The notes: generated by a model not told the origin, from the letters alone. A stretch of 64,000 bases of DNA from Rhodobacter huangdaonensis (GCF_004022465.1 NZ_SAVA01000009.1:1-64000); one strand, 5' to 3'. Positions 42,330-54,498 are shown, numbered from the stretch's first letter. Program-made: numbers and translations.

Positions 42330-43030
42330 GCTTCCTCGACGCTTCCAGCATGACCGGCGGCTATGGCGCCGCCGACATTCTTCACGATTGCACGCTGAAG
42401 GTCGAAAAGGGCCAGATCGCGGTGATCGTCGGCCCGAACGGCGCCGGCAAGTCGACCGCGATGAAGGCGGTCTTCGGCATGCTGCGGCTGCGCGCGGGCA
42501 AGGTGACACTCGATGGCGAGGACATCACCGGCCTGTCCCCGCAGGAGCGCGTGCGCAAGGGCATGGGCTTCGTGCCGCAGGTGAACAACGTCTTCCCGAC
42601 GATGTCGGTCGAGGAAAACCTCGAGATGGGCGCCTTCATCCGCACCGACGATTTCCGCGACACGATGGAGCAGGTCTATGATCTCTTCCCGATCCTGCGC
42701 GAGAAACGGCACCAGAACGCCGGGGAACTCAGCGGCGGGCAGCGCCAGCAGGTCGCCGTCGGCCGCGCGCTGATGACGAAGCCGAAACTGCTGATGCTCG
42801 ACGAACCCACCGCGGGCGTCTCGCCGATTGTCATGGACGAGCTTTTCGACCGCATCATCGAGGTCGCCCGCACCGGGATCTCGATCCTGATGGTCGAGCA
42901 GAACGCAAGGCAAGCGCTTGAAATTGCGGACATGGGCTATGTGCTCGTGCAGGGCGCGAACCGCTACACCGACACGGGCGCCGCCCTGATGGCCGACCCC
43001 GAGGTCCGCCGCACCTTCCTGGGGGGCTGA
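42326..43030 (+). CDS. livF: Branched-chain amino acid ABC transporter, ATP-binding protein LivF
   Basis: This 234-residue ATPase has Walker A GPNGAGKST, Q-loop PQVNNVFPTMSVEENLEMG, signature LSGGQRQQVAVGRALM, Walker B LLMLDEPTAGVSP and switch region MVEQNARQALEIA, where the usual His is Gln, as is common in LivF. The start at 42326 is set by CGGAGGT. It ends 1 bp before livH. Confidence 0.94.
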   Translation: MSFLDASSMTGGYGAADILHDCTLKVEKGQIAVIVGPNGAGKSTAMKAVFGMLRLRAGKVTLDGEDITGLSPQERVRKGMGFVPQVNNVFPTMSVEENLEMGAFIRTDDFRDTMEQVYDLFPILREKRHQNAGELSGGQRQQVAVGRALMTKPKLLMLDEPTAGVSPIVMDELFDRIIEVARTGISILMVEQNARQALEIADMGYVLVQGANRYTDTGAALMADPEVRRTFLGG

Positions 43031-43031
43031 G

Positions 43032-44039
43032 ATGGACATCCTCAACGCGCTGGTCGCGATCCTGAACTATGTCGTGGTGCCCGCCACCGCCTATGGCGCG
43101 CAGCTTGCGCTTGGCGCGCTTGGCGTGACGCTGATCTACGGCATCCTGCGGTTCTCGAACTTCGCCCATGGCGACACCATGGCCTTCGGCACCGCGATCA
43201 CCATCCTCGTCACCTGGGCGCTGCAGGCGGCGGGCCTCAGCTTCGGTCCGCTGCCGACGGCGCTGATCGCCCTGCCCTTCGGCATCGCCGCGACGGCGCT
43301 TCTGGTGCTCGGCACCGACCGCATCGTCTATGCCTATTACCGCAAGGTGCGCGCGGCGCCGGTGGTGCTGACCATGGTCTCGGTCGGCGTGATGTTCGTG
43401 ATGAACGGCCTCACCCGCGTGCTGATCGGGGTCGACGAGATCAAGTTCACCGATGGCGCACGCTTCCTGATCTCGGCGCAGGAGTTCAAGAAGGCCACCG
43501 GCCTTGCCGAACCGCTCGCCATCCGCACCACCCAGGCGATCACCGTCATCACCGCGGCGATCGTGGTGGCAGCGCTGTTCTGGTTCCTCGCAAGGACCCG
43601 TGCCGGCAAGTCGATGCGCGCGTTTTCCGACAACGAGGATATGGCGCTTCTGTCGGGGATCAACCCGAACCGCGTCGTCGCGATGACCTGGATCATCGCC
43701 GCGGCGCTCGCCACGATCGCCGGCACGCTCTATGGCCTCGACAAAAGCTTCAAGGCCTTCAATTACTTCCAGTTGCTGCTGCCGGTCTTTGCCGCGGCCA
43801 TCGTCGGGGGGCTGGGCAATCCGCTCGGGGCCATCGCCGGCGGCTTCATCATCGCCTATTCCGAGGTGGCGGTGACCTATGCCTGGAAGAAGGTCGCGAT
43901 CTATCTGATCCCCGGCTACCAGTCCGACAACCTGCTGCAGCTGTTGTCGACCGAATACAAGTTCGCCGTGAGCTTCACGATCCTGATCATCGTGCTGCTG
44001 TTCAAGCCCACCGGCCTTTTCAAGGGGAAATCGGTATGA
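43032..44039 (+). CDS. livH: Branched-chain amino acid ABC transporter permease LivH
   Basis: This 335-residue inner-membrane protein has about eight transmembrane helices. The family block GALGVTLIYGILRFSNFAHGD near the N terminus and the cytoplasmic loop RAFSDNEDMALLSGINPNRV are seen (quoted in part). It is longer than E. coli LivH (308). Its stop overlaps the livM ATG (ATGA). Confidence 0.93.
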   Translation: MDILNALVAILNYVVVPATAYGAQLALGALGVTLIYGILRFSNFAHGDTMAFGTAITILVTWALQAAGLSFGPLPTALIALPFGIAATALLVLGTDRIVYAYYRKVRAAPVVLTMVSVGVMFVMNGLTRVLIGVDEIKFTDGARFLISAQEFKKATGLAEPLAIRTTQAITVITAAIVVAALFWFLARTRAGKSMRAFSDNEDMALLSGINPNRVVAMTWIIAAALATIAGTLYGLDKSFKAFNYFQLLLPVFAAAIVGGLGNPLGAIAGGFIIAYSEVAVTYAWKKVAIYLIPGYQSDNLLQLLSTEYKFAVSFTILIIVLLFKPTGLFKGKSV

Positions 44040-45364
44040 GCACCCGTCAACCTGGCGCCGCCCGGGGCGGCAAGCTGCGCGCACCGCTGCTCTTTGCCGC
44101 GATGGCGGCGCTGCTCCTCATCGAGGCCTTCACCACCGGCTGGAACGGCGCGCTGGGGATCGTCAACATGGGGCTGATCTCGGCGATCCTCGCGCTCGGC
44201 GTGAACATGCAATGGGGCTATGCCGGGCTCTTCAACACCGGTGTCGTCGGTTTCATCGCGCTTGGCGGGCTCGGCCCGGTGCTGGTGTCGATGAAACCGA
44301 CGCCGGGCGCCTTTTCCGCGGGCGGCTGGGGCATCCTGCTCGCCTTCGCGATCGCGCTCGTCACGATCATGGCCGCGGTCTGGCTGAACCGGCATCTGAC
44401 GCGGATGAAGGGGCTTGCGATCCTTGCCGTGCTGATCGCGGGCTTCTTCCTCTACCGCGCCATCTTCGACCCGGCCGTCGCCGCGATCCAGGCGATCAAC
44501 CCGGCCTCCGCGGGCTATCTGGGCGGGCTCGGCCTGCCGACGCTGCTGTCCTGGCCTCTGGGCGCGCTGCTTGCCGCCGGCGCCGCTTGGGTGGTCGGCA
44601 AGACAGCCCTCGGTCTGCGCTCGGATTACCTCGCCGTCGCCACCCTCGGCATCGGCGAGATCATCGTCGCGGTGCTGAAGAACGAGGAATGGCTCGACCG
44701 CGGTGTGCTGAACGTGACCGGCATCCCGCGCCCCTGGCCCGTGCCCTACGAGGTCGATCTGCAGGCCGACCCGGGCTTTCTCGAGCGCGCCGCGGCCTTC
44801 GGCCTCGACCCGGTCACCGCCTCGACGATCTCCGTCAAGCTGCTCTACGGCGCGCTTTTCGCCGCGGTGCTGCTGGTGCTGATCTGGGCGCTGCAGCTGG
44901 CGCTCAACTCGCCCTGGGGCCGGATGATGCGCGCCATCCGCGACAACGAGGTCGCCGCCGAGGCCATGGGCAAGAACGTCACCGGCCGCCATCTGCAGAT
45001 CTTCATCCTCGGCTGCGCGGTGATCGGGCTCGCCGGCGCGATGATGATCTCGCTCGACGGGCAGATGACGCCGTCGTCCTACAACCCGCTGCGCTACACC
45101 TTCCTGATCTGGGTGATGGTGATCGTCGGCGGGTCCGGCAACAACTGGGGCTCGGTGCTCGGCGGGATGCTGATCTGGTTCGTCTGGATCAAGGCCGAGG
45201 TCTGGGGGCCGCAGATCATGCATGTCGTCACCGCGACGCTTGCGGACGGGCCGCTGAAACAGCATCTCGTCGATTCGGCACCGCATATGCGGCTGGTGAT
45301 GATGGGGCTGATCCTGCTCCTCGTGCTGCGCTTCAGCCCGCGCGGCCTGCTTCCCGAGAAATGA
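44036..45364 (+). CDS. livM: Branched-chain amino acid ABC transporter permease LivM
   Basis: This 442-residue inner-membrane protein has roughly ten or more transmembrane helices and the LivM signatures SAILALGVNMQWGYAGLFN and GRMMRAIRDNEVAAEAMGKN. It pairs with LivH to form the channel. It is the last gene of the operon and is followed within 3 bp by a strong terminator. Confidence 0.93.
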   Translation: MSTRQPGAARGGKLRAPLLFAAMAALLLIEAFTTGWNGALGIVNMGLISAILALGVNMQWGYAGLFNTGVVGFIALGGLGPVLVSMKPTPGAFSAGGWGILLAFAIALVTIMAAVWLNRHLTRMKGLAILAVLIAGFFLYRAIFDPAVAAIQAINPASAGYLGGLGLPTLLSWPLGALLAAGAAWVVGKTALGLRSDYLAVATLGIGEIIVAVLKNEEWLDRGVLNVTGIPRPWPVPYEVDLQADPGFLERAAAFGLDPVTASTISVKLLYGALFAAVLLVLIWALQLALNSPWGRMMRAIRDNEVAAEAMGKNVTGRHLQIFILGCAVIGLAGAMMISLDGQMTPSSYNPLRYTFLIWVMVIVGGSGNNWGSVLGGMLIWFVWIKAEVWGPQIMHVVTATLADGPLKQHLVDSAPHMRLVMMGLILLLVLRFSPRGLLPEK

Positions 45365-45366
45365 CG

Positions 45367-45389
45367 AAAGGGGCCTTCGGGCCCCTTTT
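45367..45389 (+). terminator. Rho-independent terminator of the liv operon
   Basis: A 9-bp stem AAAGGGGCC / GGCCCCTTT with a very stable TTCG tetraloop ends in TTTT. It begins 3 bp after the livM stop. Confidence 0.9.
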
Positions 45390-45434
45390 CGCTGCCCGGA
45401 ACGCGGCGCGCCGCAGCCCCCCTCCCTTCATCTT

Positions 45435-45473
45435 GCCACAAATACCTCGGGGGTGCGGGGGCGGCGCCCCCGC
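45435..45473 (+). repeat. Short repeat element, copy 1 (upstream of guaA)
   Basis: AAATACCTCGGGGGTG preceded by GCCAC is followed by a perfect 8-bp hairpin (GCGGGGGC 45455-45462, GCCCCCGC 45466-45473). The same core, inverted, occurs after guaA at 47140-47190. It lies 40 bp before the guaA start. Confidence 0.55.
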
Positions 45474-45512
45474 GCTCTTGCTTTTGGCGAAATCCCCCCC
45501 TATTCCCTCGCC

Positions 45513-47069
<1,557 letters not shown>

Positions 47070-47093
47070 TCCGCGCGAGAGCGTGACAGGATG

Positions 47094-47115
47094 CGGCCCC
47101 TCCGGGGGCCGTTTT
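47094..47115 (+). terminator. Rho-independent terminator of guaA
   Basis: CGGCCCC (47094-47100) and GGGGCCG (47105-47111) form a stem with a TCCG loop followed by TTTT, 25 bp after the stop codon. Confidence 0.85.
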
Positions 47116-47139
47116 CCTTTTCGGCGGGTGGCAAAGAAC

Positions 47140-47190
47140 GGGGGGCGCTGCCCCCCTCGGCCTGCGGCCTCACCCCCCGGGATATTTGGC
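47140..47190 (-). repeat. Short repeat element, copy 2 (downstream of guaA, inverted)
   Basis: On the minus strand GCCAAATATCCCGGGGGG (ending at 47190 on the plus strand) corresponds to the AAATACCTCGGGGG core of copy 1. A 7-bp hairpin (GGGGGGC 47140-47146, GCCCCCC 47150-47156) follows. The rest of the gap to mfd (47191-47275) holds no gene. Confidence 0.5.
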
Positions 47191-47275
47191 GCGATTGGAA
47201 GCGGAAGCGGCGTTCGCGTCCCGATCGCGGTCAAGTCCCGGGCGCGGTCAAATCCCGGGAGGGATGGTCCCGGGC

Positions 47276-50200
47276 TCAGGCCTTTGCAGCCTTCTTCGCC
47301 TCGATCACCTTTTCGGCCAGGTCCCTGGCGATGGCGAAGGCGCCCTTGATCCGCTCGGCGTCCGAGGTCCAGTCGCGCTGCACCACCACCTTGTTGCCGC
47401 TGATCTTCGCCGTGCCCTTCTGGCCTTGCAGGAAGTCGACGAGACCCGCCGGGTTCGGGAAGCTGTCGCGGTGGAACTGCACCGTCGCGCCCTTCGGCCC
47501 CGCGTCCATCTTCGCGATATAGGCGCGCTTCGCCATCGCCTTGATCCGCACCACCAGCAGCAGGGTGTTCACCTCGCGCGGAAGCTCCCCGAAGCGGTCG
47601 ATCAGCTCGGCGGCAAAGCCCTCGAGCTCGACCTTCGTCGTCAGCCCCGAGAGCCGGCGATAAAGGCCGAGCCGGACGTCGAGATCGGGGATGAAGCTTT
47701 CGGGGATCATCACCGGCACGCCGAGGTTGATCTGCGGCGACCATTCGCCGTCGCCCTCGGCCTCGGTCAGCTCGCCCGATTTCAGCCGCGCGATGGTTTC
47801 CTCGAGCATCGCCTGATAGAGCTCGTAGCCGACTTCCCTGATATGGCCCGACTGTTCTTCGCCCAGAAGGTTGCCGGCGCCGCGCAGGTCGAGATCCTGG
47901 CTTGCCAAGGTGAAGCCCGCGCCGAGATTGTCGAGCGAGCCCAGAAGCCGCAGCCGCTTCACCGCCTGCGGCGTCAGCGGCAGGCGCGGCTTCGTCGTCA
48001 GGTAGCAATAGGCGCGCAGCTTCGAGCGCCCGACCCGGCCGCGGATCTGGTAGAGCTGGGCCAGGCCGAACATGTCGGCACGGTGGATGATCATCGTGTT
48101 CGCGGTCGGGATGTCGAGGCCGCTCTCGACGATGGTCGTCGCCAGAAGCACGTCATACTTGCCGTCGTAGAAGGCGTTCATCCGCGCGTCGAGCTCGCCC
48201 GCCGCCATCTGGCCATGTGCGGTGATGAAGCTGACCTCGGGCACATGGGTGCGCAGGAACTCCTCGACCTCGGGCAGGTCGGTGATCCGCGGCACGACAT
48301 AGAAGCTCTGGCCGCCGCGGAAGCGCTCGCGCAGGAGCGCCTCGCGCACGGTGACCGCGTCGAACTCGCTGACATAGGTGCGGATCGCCAGACGGTCGAC
48401 CGGCGGCGTGCCGATCACGCTGAGGTCGCGCACGCCGGTCAGGCTGAGCTGCAGCGTGCGCGGAATCGGCGTTGCGGTGAGGGTGAGCACATGGATTTCC
48501 GAGCGCATCTCCTTCAGGCGTTCCTTGTGGTTCACGCCGAAATGCTGCTCCTCGTCGATCACCAGCAGGCCGAGGGTGCGGAATTTCACCGCCTTGGCCA
48601 GCACCGCATGGGTGCCGATGACGATATCGACGGTGCCGTCGGCCAGCCCCTCGCGGGTTTTCGCGGCGTCTTTCGCCGAGACGAAACGGCTGAGCGGGCG
48701 GACCTCGAGTGCGGTGCCGCGGAAGCGCTCGGCGAAGGTCTTGTAATGCTGGCGGGCAAGCAGCGTCGTCGGCGCGATCACCGCCACCTGCACGCCCGAG
48801 GCGGCGGCGATGAAGGCCGCGCGCATCGCCACCTCGGTCTTGCCGAAGCCCACATCGCCGACCACCAGCCGGTCCATCGGCCGGCCGGATTTCAGGTCCT
48901 CGACCACGTCGTCGATGGCGTTCAGCTGGTCCTCGGTCTCGCTGTAGGGGAAGCGCGCGGCGAAGGCCTCCCATTCGTGATGCGGCGCCTCGAGGATCGG
49001 CGCGTGGCGCAGCATCCGCTCCGCCGCGATCCGCATCAGCCGGTCGGCGATCTGCCGGATGCGTTCCTTCAGCCGGGCCTTCTTCGCCTGCCAGGCGCCG
49101 CCGCCGAGCTTGTCGAGAAGCCCGTCCTCGTGGCCATAGCGGCTGAGCAGCTCGATGTTGGTGACGGGCACGTAAAGCCGGTCGCCGCCCGCATATTCCA
49201 AAAGCACGCAGTCGAGCGGCGCGCCGAGCGCGGTGACGGTCTCGAGCCCCTTGTAGCGGCCGACGCCGTGATCGACATGCACGACCAGATCGCCCGGTGT
49301 CAGGCTTTGCGCCTCGGTCAGGAAATTCTCGGCCTTGCGCCGCTTCTTCGGCCGGCTGACGAGCCGGTCGCCGAGCACGTCCTGCTCGGAGATCACGGTC
49401 AGCCCCTCGGCCTCGAAGCCCGCGTCGAGCGTCCAGACCGCAAGGCCGAGGCCCGAGATCTCGCGCCCGTCGCGGATGAGCGTCGCGCCGCCGAGCCCCT
49501 CGTCCTCGAGAAGCCCCTTCAGACGCTCGCGCGCGCCCTCGGACCAGCTCGCCAGAACCACCGGCCCCTGTTGCAGCCGGTTTTCGATATGCCCTTTCAA
49601 GGCACCGAACAGGCTGACGTTCTCAAGCTGGCGCTCGGGCGAGAAATTGCGCCCGATGCGGGCGCCGGCGTTCAGGATGCCGGGTCCGGGCGGCGCCGGC
49701 AGCACCTGCAGCTGCAGCACCCGGTGCGCTGCCAGAACCGCCTTCCAGGCGGGTTCGTCGAGGTAAAGAAGCCCGGGCGGCGCCGGCTTGTAGACGGTGT
49801 CGACCCGGTCGCGCCGGGTCATCGCCTCGCGCCGCGTGTCGTATTGATCGGCGATCCCTTCCCAGCGTGAGATCCGGGCGGGCTCGACCTGGTCGTCGAG
49901 CATCACGCTTGCCTCGGGCAGATAGTCGAAGAGGGTCTCGAGCCGGTCGTGGAAGAAGCCGAGCCAATGCTCCATGCCGGCGTGCTTGCGCCCGGCCGAG
50001 ACCGCTTCGTAAAGCGGATCGTCCGCGCCGCCCGCGCCGAACTCGACGCGGTAGTTCTGCCGGAAACGGGTGATCGAGGCCTCGTCGAGGATCACCTCGC
50101 TCACCGGGGCAAGCTCGACCGCCTTCAGCTTTTCGGTGGTGCGCTGGCTGACCGGATCGAAGCGGCGCGCGCCGTCGAGCACGTCGCCGAAGAGGTCGAG

Positions 50201-50710
50201 CCGCACCGGCCCCGCCTCGCCCGGCGGGTAGATGTCGATGATGCCGCCGCGCACCGCATAATCGCCGGGCTCCGACACGGTGGAAACCGGCGAAAAGCCC
50301 ATCCGCACGAGGAAGGAACGCAGCTTTTCCTCGCGCACCGGGCCGCCGACGCGGGCGGTGAAGCTCGAGGCGGCGACAAGCGCGCGGGCGGGGATGCGCT
50401 GCATCGCGGCGTTGAGCGTGGTGAGCAGCACGAAGGGCCCGGGAACACCGGCGGCGAGTGCCGCAAGCGTTGCCATCCGCGCGGCCGAGATTTCGGGATT
50501 GGGCGAGACCCGGTCATAGGGCAGACAATCCCAGGCCGGGAAGGACAGCACCACCGCCTCGGGCGCGAAGAAGGCGAGCGCGGCACGCATCGCCTCGAGC
50601 CGGCGATCGTCGCGGGCGACATGGATCACCGGACGGCCGCGGGACAGCTCCTTCGCGACCAGCTTCGCATCATAGCCCTCGGGGGCACCGGACAGCAGAA
50701 AATGTTCCAT
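47276..50710 (-). CDS. mfd: Transcription-repair coupling factor Mfd
   Basis: This 1,144-residue DNA translocase removes RNA polymerase stalled at lesions and recruits UvrA. In order there are the UvrB-like N-terminal domain (about 1-330), the RNA-polymerase-interacting domain with LVHVDHGVGRYKG and YVPVTNIELLSRYG (about 460-540), the helicase core with Walker A GDVGFGKTEVAMRAAF, the DEEQ box in LLVIDEEQHFGV and helicase motif GRVGRSKLRAYCYL, and the C-terminal TRCF domain. It is monocistronic and leftward. A long open frame on the opposite strand is a composition effect. Confidence 0.97.
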   Translation of the reverse strand: MEHFLLSGAPEGYDAKLVAKELSRGRPVIHVARDDRRLEAMRAALAFFAPEAVVLSFPAWDCLPYDRVSPNPEISAARMATLAALAAGVPGPFVLLTTLNAAMQRIPARALVAASSFTARVGGPVREEKLRSFLVRMGFSPVSTVSEPGDYAVRGGIIDIYPPGEAGPVRLDLFGDVLDGARRFDPVSQRTTEKLKAVELAPVSEVILDEASITRFRQNYRVEFGAGGADDPLYEAVSAGRKHAGMEHWLGFFHDRLETLFDYLPEASVMLDDQVEPARISRWEGIADQYDTRREAMTRRDRVDTVYKPAPPGLLYLDEPAWKAVLAAHRVLQLQVLPAPPGPGILNAGARIGRNFSPERQLENVSLFGALKGHIENRLQQGPVVLASWSEGARERLKGLLEDEGLGGATLIRDGREISGLGLAVWTLDAGFEAEGLTVISEQDVLGDRLVSRPKKRRKAENFLTEAQSLTPGDLVVHVDHGVGRYKGLETVTALGAPLDCVLLEYAGGDRLYVPVTNIELLSRYGHEDGLLDKLGGGAWQAKKARLKERIRQIADRLMRIAAERMLRHAPILEAPHHEWEAFAARFPYSETEDQLNAIDDVVEDLKSGRPMDRLVVGDVGFGKTEVAMRAAFIAAASGVQVAVIAPTTLLARQHYKTFAERFRGTALEVRPLSRFVSAKDAAKTREGLADGTVDIVIGTHAVLAKAVKFRTLGLLVIDEEQHFGVNHKERLKEMRSEIHVLTLTATPIPRTLQLSLTGVRDLSVIGTPPVDRLAIRTYVSEFDAVTVREALLRERFRGGQSFYVVPRITDLPEVEEFLRTHVPEVSFITAHGQMAAGELDARMNAFYDGKYDVLLATTIVESGLDIPTANTMIIHRADMFGLAQLYQIRGRVGRSKLRAYCYLTTKPRLPLTPQAVKRLRLLGSLDNLGAGFTLASQDLDLRGAGNLLGEEQSGHIREVGYELYQAMLEETIARLKSGELTEAEGDGEWSPQINLGVPVMIPESFIPDLDVRLGLYRRLSGLTTKVELEGFAAELIDRFGELPREVNTLLLVVRIKAMAKRAYIAKMDAGPKGATVQFHRDSFPNPAGLVDFLQGQKGTAKISGNKVVVQRDWTSDAERIKGAFAIARDLAEKVIEAKKAAKA

Positions 50711-50759
50711 GCTTCCGGAGGTATCCGCCCCGTCCGCGGTGTCAAGAGCCCGGCCGGGC

Positions 50760-51290
50760 TCAGCCCACGTAATAGTGGCTGAGGTTCTGGAACATACCCC
50801 ACAGCGCGGTGACCGAGATCGCCATCAGCCCGACGAGCTGCACGCGGAAACGGTGCCGGGTCAGCGCCTGCGCCACCGCCTCGGCATCGAGCCCGCCGGG
50901 CTGCAGCCCGGGCTCGAGCCGCTCCGCTGCGCGCAGGCTGAGCAGCCCGACGAGCGAGAGCGGCACCAGGATCAGCGCCGCCGCCTGGGCGAATTCGAAA
51001 TGATAGACGAAGCCCAGCACGACCAGCAGGCTGAGCAGGCAGGAGGCGACGAGGGTCAGCGCCAGCCCCGCCTCGCGCCCGATCAGCAGCAGCCGGGCGA
51101 CGTTGATGCGGGTGAGCGTGACAAGCTCGTCGGCCCCGGGGCCCGCGTGCCGGCGGGCGCGGCTGACCATGTCGAAGGGCACGCCCAGCACCCAGTGCGA
51201 GGTGGTCGACCAGGTGACGGCAAGCGCGATCCAGTACCACAGGCTGGAAAAAGACCGCATGTCGATCAGCTGGAAGATGTTCTGCAGCAC
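50760..51290 (-). CDS. Integral membrane protein of unknown function
   Basis: This is a 176-residue protein with about four predicted transmembrane segments (SLWYWIALAVTWSTTSHWVLG, ALTLVASCLLSLLVVLGFVYH in part, AAALILVPLSLVGLLSL and VQLVGLMAISVTALWGMF). The start is taken at GTG 51290 (VLQNIFQLIDMRSFSSLWYW), because the next Met is inside what looks like a conserved N terminus; the ribosome site is weak either way. It resembles conserved Rhodobacterales hypothetical membrane proteins found beside mfd or hemB. No enzymatic motif. Confidence 0.72.
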   Translation of the reverse strand: MLQNIFQLIDMRSFSSLWYWIALAVTWSTTSHWVLGVPFDMVSRARRHAGPGADELVTLTRINVARLLLIGREAGLALTLVASCLLSLLVVLGFVYHFEFAQAAALILVPLSLVGLLSLRAAERLEPGLQPGGLDAEAVAQALTRHRFRVQLVGLMAISVTALWGMFQNLSHYYVG

Positions 51291-51461
51291 CGCGTCGCCC
51301 TTTCTCCCGGCGGGCCCGTCCGCCCCCGCCAGTGGCACAGTAGACGATGTTTTCGCTGGGGAAAACCTCTGGCAACGGGGCTTTCGCGGACACGGCCGCG
51401 TGAGCAGGGTTGTGGCCCGGGCCGATCCGTGGCACCGAAAGGACGACACAGGAGGCTTCTC

Positions 51462-52460
<999 letters not shown>

Positions 52461-52583
52461 TTGCCGAAAGCCCCGGCGCGCCGGCACCCCGGCCCAACCG
52501 GCGGTTGCAGGACGGCGTTTCTGCCCTATACTTTGTGGCCAGCGGGCAGCCACAATGCCCGGGACCATGAGCGGAGCGAGCGG

Positions 52584-53141
52584 ATGACACAGTTTACCAG
52601 ACGAACCCTTCTGGCGATCGGCGGTGCCGGACTCGGGCTCGCGGCCTGCGGCAACGGCATCGGGTCGGACGGGGCGGCGAAGATTGATGCGCGCGTCGAT
52701 GCGACGCGCGACTACCTTTTGCAGAAATACCCCGGCACGCAGGAGCTGATGGGCAAGGCGCGCGGCGTGCTCTACATGCCGCTGATGACCGAGGCGGGCT
52801 TTGGCATCGGCGGCTCCTATGGCCGCGGCGCGCTGCGGATCAATAATGTGACGGTCGATTACTACTCGGCCGCCTCGGCCTCGATCGGCTTCCAGATCGG
52901 CGCCCAGCAATTCGCCCATGCGCTGTTCTTCATGACCGAGGATTCGCTCGCCAACTTCCGCCGCAACGACGGCTGGGAAGTGGGCGCGGATGCGCGCTAC
53001 GCCCTGCCCGACCGTGGCGGCGCGATCGGCACCGACACCACCACCTCGCTCGCGCCGGTGATTGCGCTGGTCTTCGGCCAGGCCGGGCTGATCGCCGGTG
53101 CCTCGCTCGCCGGCACCAAGTACACCCGCATCATCCCCTGA
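52584..53141 (+). CDS. YSC84-domain lipoprotein
   Basis: This 185-residue protein has a lipobox GLGLAAC with Cys22, and the n-region TRRTLL is Tat-like. The mature part matches the Ysc84 actin-binding-like domain found in bacterial lipid-associated proteins: MGKARGVLYMPLMTEAGFGIGGSYGRGAL and the Gly-rich strand pattern to the end (quoted in segments of the family pattern). Such proteins are thought to bind lipids at the membrane; the function is not known. GGAGCGAGCGG lies before ATG 52584. A strong terminator follows. Confidence 0.82.
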   Translation: MTQFTRRTLLAIGGAGLGLAACGNGIGSDGAAKIDARVDATRDYLLQKYPGTQELMGKARGVLYMPLMTEAGFGIGGSYGRGALRINNVTVDYYSAASASIGFQIGAQQFAHALFFMTEDSLANFRRNDGWEVGADARYALPDRGGAIGTDTTTSLAPVIALVFGQAGLIAGASLAGTKYTRIIP

Positions 53142-53163
53142 TCCGGGACAGCGGTGCGAAAGC

Positions 53164-53192
53164 AAAAGGCGCGCCGGAAGGCGCGCCTTTTT
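53164..53192 (+). terminator. Rho-independent terminator after the YSC84 lipoprotein gene
   Basis: A perfect 12-bp stem AAAAGGCGCGCC / GGCGCGCCTTTT with a GGAA tetraloop is followed by T residues. The A/T-flanked stem would also work for the convergent transglycosylase gene. Confidence 0.88.
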
Positions 53193-53236
53193 CATCGGGA
53201 TGTCGCGGGTCGGTGTCGCGGGATCTGCGGGCCGCC

Positions 53237-53857
53237 TCAGCCGCCGTAGATGACCCGGACGTAATTCACCGTCTCGGCATAGGGCGGCACGCCGCCGTGC
53301 TTGTCCACCGCCTCGGGGCCCGCGTTATAGGCCGCGAGCGCCAGCCGCCAGTTGCCGAAACGCTCGTACATCATCCGCAGATAGCGCGCGCCGCCCTCGA
53401 GGTTCTCGTGCGGATCCGTCGCATCGACGCCAAGCCGCGCCGCCGTGCCCGGCATCAGCTGCGCAAGCCCGGTCGCGCCCTTCGGCGAGACGGCGGTGGC
53501 ATTCCAGCCGCTTTCCTGCTGCACGAGACGCAGGAACAGGTCCTCGGGCACACCGTGATGCGCCGCGGCGGTCTTCGCCGCCTGCAGATACTGGCCGCGG
53601 TAGCGCCCGGAATAGCGCGGCATCGCGGCCAGATCGCCGATCATCGCGTCGTCACCGCTCGGCCGCAGCCGGGAGGAATTGCCATATTGCCCGGCCAGCC
53701 GGGTGTCGAGCAGGCGCGTCTGGTTGCGAAACAGCAGCGCGCGCGATTTCGTCGAGGCCCCGGAAAGCTGCAGCCCCTCGGCGCGGGCCTGCGTTCCGTC
53801 AAGAGGAGCCAGCGCTACGGCCAGCCCGAGGGTCACCACCCCGGCAATCTTCCGCAT
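53237..53857 (-). CDS. Lytic transglycosylase (SLT domain)
   Basis: This is a 206-residue exported protein with a signal peptide (about 1-26, ending ARA), a linker, and an SLT domain (about 90-200). The catalytic Glu is in LVQQESGWNATAVSPKGATG, followed by LAQLMPGTAARLGV and LALAAYNAGPEAV. It cleaves peptidoglycan glycan strands with formation of 1,6-anhydromuramic acid. It is monocistronic. A specialised role, such as secretion or cell division, cannot be inferred. Confidence 0.92.
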   Translation of the reverse strand: MRKIAGVVTLGLAVALAPLDGTQARAEGLQLSGASTKSRALLFRNQTRLLDTRLAGQYGNSSRLRPSGDDAMIGDLAAMPRYSGRYRGQYLQAAKTAAAHHGVPEDLFLRLVQQESGWNATAVSPKGATGLAQLMPGTAARLGVDATDPHENLEGGARYLRMMYERFGNWRLALAAYNAGPEAVDKHGGVPPYAETVNYVRVIYGG

Positions 53858-53967
53858 CCGTCCCTACCAAAAATTGTTTTTCGGTCGCGATTATACGCAA
53901 AGCGCGGCAAAGGAAAAGCGCCGCGCGTGCCCTGCCCCGGGCGCCATCGGCAAAGCCTTGCCGATGC

Positions 53968-54498
53968 TCAGCCCGCGACCGCCCCGCCCTCGATCGGACC
54001 GGCGAGCAGGTCCTCGATGAACAGCGAGACGAGCTGGCCGCGGCCGCTGACCGCAGCCTTGCGATAGACCGCATTCAGATGGGTCTTCACCGTCGCCTCG
54101 GAGGAGCCGCGCAGCGCCGCGACCTCGGCGATCGTGCAGCCCTTGATGGTGAAGCCCGCGACATCGGCCTCGGAAGGGGTCAGCCCCCAGGCCTCGAAGC
54201 GCTGCTGCATCAGCGTGGAGAGCGCGCCGCGTGCCACCGACAGCGCCTGTGCCGAGCGCGCCTCGCGCGCCAGCATGGCGCGCAGCACCAGCCCCTCGAC
54301 CACGATGCCCGCGATCAGGCCGAGGTTCGCCAGCATCTCGAGATCGAGATGCGCCGAGATGCTGCCCGCTTCCATCGTGTCGCTGATGACATCGGCAACA
54401 AAGAAGGCGGAGCAGAGAATCTGCACCGCCATCAGCGCGATCAGCGCGGCCTCGCGCCGACGGCGCGGCTTGGGGGAAGCCCCCCGCTCGGTGGTCAT
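53968..54498 (-). CDS. Membrane-anchored LuxR-type transcriptional regulator
   Basis: This is a 176-residue protein with two transmembrane helices (about 17-39 and 56-76) and a C-terminal LuxR/NarL-type helix-turn-helix (about 105-163, LTPSEADVAGFTIKGCTIAE, SSEATVKTHLNAVYRK). There is no receiver or autoinducer domain. Its ATG overlaps the stop of the cytochrome b gene (ATGA), so regulator and cytochrome are made together in the same membrane. Redox or quinone-state sensing through the cytochrome is an attractive but untested idea. Confidence 0.85.
   Translation of the reverse strand: MTTERGASPKPRRRREAALIALMAVQILCSAFFVADVISDTMEAGSISAHLDLEMLANLGLIAGIVVEGLVLRAMLAREARSAQALSVARGALSTLMQQRFEAWGLTPSEADVAGFTIKGCTIAEVAALRGSSEATVKTHLNAVYRKAAVSGRGQLVSLFIEDLLAGPIEGGAVAG

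Noticed and set aside
47186..49870. 894-codon open frame antisense to mfd
   Set aside because: No recognisable domains, and mfd on the opposite strand is complete and conserved.
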